The translations under genes and the position numbers were made by a program. Of a stretch of 64,000 bases of DNA, positions 57,593-64,000 are shown one piece after another. This DNA comes from Plumapathes pennacea (taxonomy: Eukaryota > Cnidaria > Anthozoa > Antipatharia > Myriopathidae): contig OZ038470.1 of assembly GCA_964036295.1 (NCBI GenBank), positions 2,531,501-2,595,500 of the forward strand, written 5' to 3'. The first letter of the stretch is position 1. Each line of letters opens with the position of its first letter. Under the pieces are notes generated by a model that worked only from the letters and a program-made list of their open reading frames with translations, was not told the DNA's origin and made no database searches.

Positions 57593-60500
57593 CTGTAGGA
57601 CAGATCAAAGATAATCTAATGAGGCCGCAGAAAAGATCAGTATTAAATACTTAACATTGTCTATTTTTCCTGTTCTAGTCGCCATGTCTCTTCTTTGGCA
57701 ACTTTGAGTAACATCCATTTCAACCCACAATACCTTGTGAGAGGGGCGGTGACTGCCGGAGGTCTGGCGAGGAGCCACCACTGTCTCCAGGCGAGGCCGT
57801 GACCAGCAAGTCATCATCTTTGCGGTCGCTGCTTGTGATGCCCTGCTCTGCTTCATACTCCTCCAGAACCTGCAGCAGGTTGAAGCGCCGCCTGTAGTTC
57901 ACGAAGAAGTTGCGACACTGGCTGACGCTCTTGTTGCCCAGCACTTCTGCCATGGCTTGAAAGTCTTTGCCGTACTTACGAACAGCTGGAGACACAGAGG
58001 AGGAAGCAATTTAGGCTTCCTTTTTTAGAGAAGTTTTCGGATGACTTTCACAAGACTAAATTTAAAGTAAGTACATCGCCAAACACAGAGGCTGTAAGAA
58101 AACACTTTTAACCAATCAGAAGCCAAAGTAATTTGCAATTGGTTTTACAAAGGAGACAGCGTGGCCGAGTGGTTAGGGCGCCGGACTTGAAATCCGGAGG
58201 TCCCAGGTTCAAGTCCCGCTCTGAGCACTAACTGAATTTGTAACACGGTAGCCCCGCGTTCAAATCCTCGGCCACGTTATGTAAATAGCCAGCTGGTTAG
58301 CCTTCGACCAGTTGGGATTTTTAACAGATTTACGTTGAGTTTAAAACACGGCCCCACCAGCTCTGCTGAATTACTTACCGTGTATAAATAACGATACTTT
58401 TACTTGGAAGAAGAGACTAATCAGCAGTGCAAGATAGAGCCGTTTTCGGATGACTGTCGAAAACCAAAACCAAAGTAATCACACAGGCCAATCACAGAGA
58501 CTGAGAGAAAACAGTTCAGCCAATCAGAAGCCAAAGTAATTCACGTTTGGTCTTGCGTTTGGTTTTACTTTCCAATCAGCAGTGCGAGTACACGCCATCG
58601 CTTGCGTGAGAAGTGTTTGGTTTTGGTTTTGGTTTTGTTCCTGATTGGCTGAGCATGCTGACAAACTCGTGTGGACCAATCCAAAAGCGAAGCAAACGCA
58701 AAACCAAAGCAATCACACAATTACTTTCGAAAGTCATCCGAAAACCGCTCTAATGCCTTCGCCACTTGATTGCTTTTGTGAGCTGGTCAAGGATGCTGCA
58801 AAAACCTGTTTAGATCTGAAAGCGTAGCAAACGCAAAACCAAAGCAATCATACAAATAATTTCGACAGTCATCCGAAAACAGCTCTAACGGACCGAGAGA
58901 AAGTGAATGATATCAGCTCATGCGTGCACAGGAAAATTTGAGCGGACATGAGTGAATACTGTCACAGTTTGGATATGAAGGAGTGATACTCCTTGATGTT
59001 CTATGCTGCAATCAAGTTCCCCTCTTCCCTCCAATCATGATTATTACAGGCAAAAGGAAACAACTAGTTCAACGTACACTGTAGAAAATAGAATGGGGTG
59101 CATAGAGGAAGTATTTCAACTTACATTGTACAGCCAAGAGCAGTTCTTCATTTGACCATCTGGCATTGTTCTTGTCATTTGGCTAAAAGTGTAAACACAA
59201 CAGAGAAAACAGTCACAACTACATGTAAAGCTAAGACCTCCCTGTGTGTTAACCAAAATTTATCTTTTGATGCTACAAACATCACAACTAACTTGGATTT
59301 CAACTCACTTTTTTCCTTTTCTGACTTAAATTTTTTTTAATAAATTTAAGTCTCATTGCATAACTTCTTTCTTCCCTTGCTCGTCTTCTTCAACTCCTCC
59401 CCCACCCATCCTAACCCATCCTATGACCTTCCCCCAGAAAAAAACAACAACAAAAAAACCACAAAAGGCAATGAGAGGGTGACAGTATGGGGAAAATTAA
59501 AATATATATTTTTCAGGGGAAGGGGAAAGGGAAGGAGGGCCTCATTACAGATTACTCCCATCCCCTCCCCTGACACACAGTATTATACTTACGTCCTCAG
59601 GCCTGAAGTTTTCAATGCCCTCTTTTTGGTGTTTATGTTGACTGATGGTTTGTTTGTTGGCCTGTATTTGCCTCTTCAAGTTCTCAATCTCTATCTCAAG
59701 TGGCCGGACATGGCCGTCCCCTTGGGTCCCCGACACAGCTGTCAGATAGTCCTGGGACAATATCATGCCCTGGGGAGCATACCAAAGGCTACACTTCAAT
59801 ATACAGCACTGTGCCACTAAAGGTCTGGCAAAACACACTCACATGTGGACCTTTGAAATTGACACACATTTTCAACTTGTGTATTGTCTGGTCATCAATT
59901 TCAGGGTCGACCTGCATTGGATGGCCAAACAGTCTTGTTCCAACTTGCACGCACTAAGGTTGATCAAGTTTGCATGCAAGTCAATGCATGCTTTTCACTG
60001 GTTAGCCACCCAATGCAAGTCAACACAACCTGACAGTGTTAACTGGCTCTTTTATTGGGTGAGCTTGTGAGCTGACTTTTGGCCACCCGCTGCAAGTAAA
60101 GGACATTTTTCTGTGTTTACCTTAACCTTTGGTGGTTTTCGTTTCGTCCTTCCTCCACGTGAACCTAACCTCTCTTCTCGTCCACCCGTGCGAGGTCTCA
60201 ATGTCCCTGTGCGCCTAAAGTGAGCAGTGTACAGAGTCCTAATCAATGAAGTGCAAGAATACCACTTTGGGCAATAAATGCAAAAAGTGCTTTTTCTTCT
60301 TTCTTCTTTTTCTTCTTCTTTTTCTTTCTAGGGAAAGTGTTTACCAATATGTAGTACAGACACACCAAGTACCTCCATAGTAGTAGTCCCCTCATTATCC
60401 AGAAAACTTGGCATATAAAAGCTCATGAGATATCAATATTCTCATTTCATCACTCATACATTTTATTCCTTTAAGTCGGGAGAATTTGTATGCTCACCTG

Positions 60501-63500
60501 TAGAACTGATAACATGCACTGCACAAGTTGCCTCTGTGGGTTGGATGAAGTTGTTGACACTGAGCTGTGCAGTTCATACAAGCACCAGATGTATTCTGAC
60601 CAGGAGCCTGTGAGACAACATGAATCATTCAGTTCAACACAAATAAAACAAGATCTGCCATATCGAGGGGTGTACTTTCTTAGGCTTGAATATATACATT
60701 TACAACAGGTCACTATAGCACGACAAAATTTGACTAATTTTTGTTTCTATCCACTGGAAGTTGTAAATGGGCATTGCAACCACAATGTTTTGACAATCTA
60801 AAAACAGTAAATGTGTGTTAAAGTGTTAAAGTGTTGTTGTACCTGCTTCTGAACAGCTCCATTCTTATTTTTAGACTGCCCATTTGACTGCCGTCCCTGA
60901 AAATACAACATAAACATAATATTATTACATGTATTCATGAAAAAGTGTTTCACAATATACATGGACAAATTATCCATCAGCCTTTGGATGAGTCCATCTG
61001 GACTTGATTCATCTTGTAACATGTCTTCAAGGTGTTTTACCAGACGGATGATTCATCTAAGATGGATAATCTGTCGAGTTATCTGTCAAAATTTATGAAC
61101 AGAGAGTTGCAATAACTGCTGCACTTGACAAGGGGCATGTTCTGTGCACTGAAGGCACAGTATGTCTGGTGTGCAGTGAAACAGTGTTAGAGAGGATGAC
61201 ACGAAAACATACTTCTCTATCCGGTTCAAAGTCAGTGTCACTGCTGTCACTGTTTTCACTGCCCCTGTCGCTGCAACAACACAATAAGGAATGGTCTGTT
61301 TAAGCAAAATGACAAGGACAGTACATGAAACTTGGCAAATCTTTTAATTTTCTCACTTTGTTGGCCCAATGTAAACTGTATTGAAGATGAAGTACATGTA
61401 TAACCAGAAATGAAGTGACCTTGCTTTATGTTAATTTTGCAGAGTATTAAATTATTACGTTCTTTTAAATTTATGTTTTGATGTTTTGCCAACTTAGTCA
61501 TGTCATTCTGATGCTATCCAAGTGAAAAAGGCCAGAACAAATTACCCTTCCAGTGCTTGTATTGAATAGCAGTTTGGGATGGTATGTACTGTACAGCCAC
61601 CATTGTATTAACTTTTTAAGTGTAAAACAATCACACTGGCACTTTAATCTTTGTACAAATATCTTTTTCTGGGGCATTGACAAGAGGTTTCAAGGAAACA
61701 AGGAAAAAAGGAAGGAACAATGAGAGAAGGGATGGGTGGTGCCCAGAAAGAAACATGAAAACTGGACAAAGGACCATGCAGGCAGAAACTCATCAATAGT
61801 CATAAGAACTAATGGTAACCTGGATTTTCATTTGGAGCCTGCAGTCTGAAGTGGCCCACTACAAGTACAATGATCAATAAACAAATGTCAAGAAAAGCAA
61901 GATGTGCAAACACTTGGCACCTGGCCAGTTGTGATAATGATGTTACAGATGGGAGTAGGGGGAGTGAGGGGTTTCACTCTTGGAAGTAAATGGGTTAAAG
62001 CTTGAATGACCAGTGTAAAAATAAGAATTGCATTTTGAAAAAGAAGGCAAATCTACTACTGTACATCCTGTTGTGTCACAAACAGAAACTATCCTTACTT
62101 GATGACCTGGTCCTTCTGGTATGCCAACTTTTTGGCTTGACGGTCAATTAAGCTGGTCCGACTCCTAGTCTTCTTCCAGGAATAATAGTATTTGACTAAA
62201 CTAGACACTGTCTTATCTGGTAGCTGCAAAGGAAAATACCAACCGTGGTATGAAGTATGCAGAACCAAAAAGCAATCACACATTAATATTGTGTAATATT
62301 ATTACTTTTTGACAGTCTCCATAACAAAAATATACAACTTACAACAGCTGCAACAACCACAATAAAAACAAAAGGTTGACTGTGTTGTTCAACAACTGTA
62401 TATAACCCTTTCACTCCTAAGAGTGATCAACTTCAATTTTCTCTTTTCAGTCTCCCACCAGAGATATATCAAACGGTATGGAGAACTTGGCATTTGATAC
62501 CTTGCATAAATGATAGCTGATTAAAACACCAATTCTCATTTCATCACTCATACGTTTTCTTATTTTATGGTTGGGAGAATTTGTATTTTGAGCTTGGGAG
62601 TGAAAGGGGTAAACTGGGGTATGAAATAAAATTCAAATCTACATACTTTATATCTTGAAGTTTCAGTCAACTTGAAAACACTTACTGTTTGCTGAATCCG
62701 TTTAAAGCTTTTACCATGAGAGCCAAATGCCTGCTCAAAAAGAACTTTGTCTTCCATGCTCCATTCATCTTTGACAAAGAAAAAAGATGGGTTAGCTGTG
62801 TTTGGCTTCACCATTCTCATGTTAAAATGTTAGATTTGGAGTTATCATTTTTCCTGATGAGCAATGAGTACAAATAAAATTATTATTGCTGTCTAATTCA
62901 ACTTTTTCAGCAGGTGAAGAAAACAAAAGCAATTTTACAAAAAAAATTTTTGAAAAACTGGTCATACTGTAGTCTCTTCACCTGGAAATGGAGTAAAATT
63001 CGCTAAATCATCGAGTGACCTGTCCACATTGTGCTTGTGCCAGAACAGCATCCCCAGAGCCTTCAGAAAAACAACAGCAATAAGTCAGAAAAATACATGG
63101 TCAATCAGCTGTATGATTATTGATAAATACAACAAAACTCAAATTCTTTTTTCTGGAGATGTTGATACATGCATTTTAAGCCACAAACTACATTATTGTA
63201 TATGTAGCTTGGTGTTATCTTGGAATGATAAAAAATTTAGACACGTGTGATGGATTGAAAAAAAGTTTAAATTACTGAGATACATTGTTTCAGTTCATTT
63301 TCGAATGAGTGTGGAAAACCAAAACCAAAGCAATCTCACGCTTACTTTTAACAGTCAACCGAAAACAGCTTTAAAATCAAAGTGAGAGAGTTAAAAATTA
63401 AAGTTATATTTTGCAGTTATGAAGGAGTTGTAATGAGGCTGAAAAAAGTTGATGTAGACATTGTCGCAGTAACCCACCTGTTCCACATTGTAGCCATGTT

Positions 63501-63530
63501 TATCTTTTGCTTGTTGAACATAATTATCCA
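56740..63530 (-). CDS. RCOR: CoREST / REST corepressor family protein (13 exons, 5' end beyond window)
   Basis: Nuclear scaffold linking the LSD1 demethylase and HDAC1/2 to chromatin (family knowledge). Exons in transcript order: 63478-63530, 62982-63060, 62686-62768, 62099-62223, 61213-61270, 60843-60896, 60498-60607, 60127-60214, 59593-59769, 59125-59182, 57734-57985, 57429-57592, 56740-56925 (stop). All are GT-AG and in phase, giving 494 residues plus a partial first codon. Order: end of ELM2, SANT1, acidic/basic linker with a cysteine-rich exon, LSD1-binding helix, SANT2, proline-rich tail. The start codon and most of ELM2 lie beyond 64000. The long tail ([18 protein letters not shown]) resembles RCOR2/RCOR3 more than RCOR1, but an invertebrate single-copy gene is likely pro-orthologous to all three. 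Confidence 0.95.
57268..57306. repeat. 39-bp near-perfect hairpin in a CoREST intron
   Basis: 19-base arms (57268-57286, TGTAAAACCAGTTTACAAT; 57288-57306) around a single T. It lies between the last two CoREST coding exons. Confidence 0.9.
57734..59769 (-). CDS. RCOR: CoREST exons: LSD1-binding helix and SANT2
   Basis: 59593-59769 encodes [14 protein letters not shown] and the long helix [20 protein letters not shown], the counterpart of the segment that packs on the LSD1 tower domain. 59125-59182 and 57734-57985 encode SANT2: [50 protein letters not shown] and [14 protein letters not shown] Ser/Asp-rich segment follows. The SANT2 match is the strongest single piece of evidence for the gene. 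Confidence 0.95.
58150..58330 (+). repeat. tRNA-Ser(UGA)-derived SINE or tRNA pseudogene
   Basis: 58155-58228 carries an A box (TGGCCGAGTGG), a perfect 5-bp anticodon stem (CCGGA/TCCGG) around TGA at 58188-58190, and a B box (GGTTCAAGTCC). The acceptor stem and T stem are badly mismatched, and the variable region is only about 5 bases, although true Ser tRNAs have a long variable arm. A tail with a second GTTCAAATCC-like box follows. A decayed, tRNA-derived repeat in a CoREST intron is the best reading. Confidence 0.6.
58435..58752. mobile_element. MITE family B (TAGAGCSGTTTTCGGATGACT ends), full copy
   Basis: TAGAGCCGTTTTCGGATGAC at the left is matched by the inverse of TAGAGCGGTTTTCGGATGAC at the right, 318 bp overall. 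The interior repeats AACCAAAACCAAAG and CCAATCAGAAGCCAAAG in both orientations. Partial copies lie at 58027-58130, 58757-58887 and 63294-63374, all in CoREST introns. Confidence 0.8.
58757..58887. mobile_element. MITE family B, truncated copy
   Basis: Only the right half is present: GCAAACGCAAAACCAAAGCA, ATTTCGACAGTCATCCG, AAAACAGCTCTA. Confidence 0.6.
60127..61270 (-). CDS. RCOR: CoREST linker exons, including a GATA-like zinc-finger exon
   Basis: 61213-61270 encodes an acidic stretch ([15 protein letters not shown]). 60843-60896 encodes [15 protein letters not shown]. 60498-60607 encodes [20 protein letters not shown] then CSACYQFYR: two CxxC pairs 15 residues apart with LCSACYQFY spacing like GATA-type fingers (LCNACGLY). 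60127-60214 encodes an Arg/Gly-rich basic run ending TKRKPPK, the conserved lead into the LSD1-binding part. The human proteins, as I know them, have no such cysteine cluster here. Confidence 0.85.
60290..60330. repeat. TTCTTC/CTTTTT pyrimidine tract
   Basis: TTTTTCTTCTTTCTTC followed by TTTTTCTTCTTCTTTTTC, in the intron between the basic linker exon and the zinc-finger exon of CoREST. Confidence 0.85.
60427..60490. mobile_element. MITE family A remnant abutting a splice donor
   Basis: ATATCAATATTCTCATTTCA, TCACTCATACATTTTATT and GGGAGAATTTGTAT match the interior of the copy at 62404-62612. The end of the match is about 8 bases from the donor (60497) of the zinc-finger exon. Confidence 0.55.
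61680..62090. other. CoREST intron stretch without a recognised element
   Basis: Includes a GA-rich patch at 61690-61760 (GGAAACAAGGAAAAAAGGAA, GGGATGGGTGG) loosely like the satellite borders. Nothing else stands out. Confidence 0.35.
62099..63530 (-). CDS. RCOR: CoREST exons: end of ELM2 and SANT1
   Basis: [17 protein letters not shown] and [20 protein letters not shown] complete the ELM2 region that recruits HDAC1/2. [20 protein letters not shown] leads into SANT1, which continues [14 protein letters not shown] and [20 protein letters not shown]. The basic [10 protein letters not shown] follows. Aromatic core residues of the SANT fold (Trp in DEWS, Phe in VLFEQAF, the YYYSW cluster) are all present. 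Confidence 0.94.
62404..62612. mobile_element. MITE family A, copy 2
   Basis: AACCCTTTCACTCCTAAGAG ... GAGCTTGGGAGTGAAAGGGG, inverted ends 209 bp apart; shares GTGATCAACTTCAATTTTCT with copy 1 at 2908. It lies in the CoREST intron between the SANT1 exons. Confidence 0.8.
63294..63374. mobile_element. MITE family B, minimal copy
   Basis: About 80 bp: TTTTCGAATGAGTGTGGAAA, ACCAAAACCAAAGCAATC, then AACAGTCAACCGAAAACAGC. It keeps just the two ends of the family. Confidence 0.6.
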
Positions 63531-63779
63531 CTGTGAAAAAAGCAAAATAATTATGGTACTTCTTCATCTATTTGAGCCAACAATCAAGACTTAATCATAG
63601 CAGAAGGGAACTTTATTCTGATGACAACATATTAAAAATCCTGCCTTAAACAGCAATCAATATTATTGAAACCCACTACATGTACCTCTGTGATACCAGT
63701 GCAACACTCAAAGCACTGAGCTACAAAGCCATACTGGTTAGCCTGTGGTTCAATTTATACCCATGAATATCACTACCAT

Positions 63780-64000
63780 TCTCTATCCAATGGCGGTGCA
63801 AAGATATGAATTTTATTTTTGAGTGGTCAAATCAATATTTTACAAACGAGCGCTTCGCGAGTGAGTAAAACATTATTTTTACCACGAGAAAATAAAATCC
63901 ATATCTTCAAGCCGCCGTGTAATTTTCTTTTTATTATATTAGACACAAGTGTTTTACGAGAAATTGCACAAACAACCGTGCAAAAGCGGGAAATGACGCA
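63780..64000. other. Possible repeat element cut by the window edge
   Basis: ATTTTACAAACGAGCGCTTC, GCGAGTGAGTAAAAC and ACACAAGTGTTTTACGAG have the palindromic, GCGCTTCGCG-containing look of MITE ends. The right boundary is beyond the window. No CoREST exon is visible here. Confidence 0.3.

Noticed and set aside
57605..57856. Minus-strand 83-codon frame overlapping SANT2
   Set aside because: Alternate frame of the SANT2 exon; the SANT2 frame has unmistakable family motifs.
58155..58228. Functional tRNA-Ser gene
   Set aside because: The acceptor and T stems do not pair and the long variable arm of Ser tRNAs is absent.
59356..59820. 154-codon plus-strand frame
   Set aside because: Antisense to the well-supported CoREST exon 59593-59769 and otherwise low complexity.

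Overview
The window looks like a piece of an intron-rich invertebrate animal genome. It is AT-rich, has many GT-AG introns, and is crowded with short inverted-repeat elements and minisatellites. I suspect an anthozoan cnidarian (coral or anemone), but that is an inference from gene structure and repeat style; nothing in the sequence proves it. There are no bacterial or phage features.

Two conserved minus-strand genes are clear. The first is ERLEC1 (endoplasmic reticulum lectin 1, XTP3-B), read from 44873 down to 396. I could place 16 coding exons with matching phases, covering the signal peptide, both MRH (mannose-6-phosphate receptor homology) domains and all but the extreme C-terminus. The second is a CoREST/RCOR-family corepressor, from beyond the right edge down to a stop at 56740. 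I placed 13 exons: the end of ELM2, SANT1, a cysteine-rich zinc-finger-like linker exon, the LSD1-binding helix region, SANT2 and a proline-rich C-terminus. A third, weaker minus-strand gene is suggested between about 53.4 and 48.4 kb. Its two last exons fit in phase and encode a small single-pass membrane protein I do not recognise.

The dominant feature is a satellite array of about 34.9 kb (3587-38458), roughly 207 head-to-tail copies of a 168-bp monomer. It lies wholly inside one ERLEC1 intron, between the exon ending in the second MRH domain's first strand (38738) and the exon starting GSGWWKYEFC (3272). It shows two monomer subtypes and several generations of higher-order duplication (672, 1176, 2352, 2688, 3024 and 3656 bp). 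Diverged copies in the opposite orientation occur upstream of ERLEC1 (46538-46985), so the family predates the array or has seeded elsewhere. GA-rich sequences of similar type flank both edges of the array.

Layout: 1-3.3 kb, the 3' exons of ERLEC1 with a purine/pyrimidine-alternating tract, a 107-bp tandem repeat and two MITEs; 3.6-38.5 kb, the satellite; 38.7-44.9 kb, the 5' exons of ERLEC1 with pogo-like, Tc1-like and hairpin MITEs; 45-48 kb, intergenic with a 15-bp minisatellite/foldback complex and the diverged satellite; 48.4-53.4 kb, the candidate small membrane-protein gene with foldback and poly-G-edged repeats; 53.5-56.7 kb, mostly repeats including a perfect 161-bp palindrome; 56.7-64 kb, the CoREST gene with a tRNA-derived element and a MITE cluster in its introns.

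The two clear genes are functionally unrelated (glycoprotein quality control in the ER; chromatin repression in the nucleus). Their adjacency is ordinary eukaryotic gene order.
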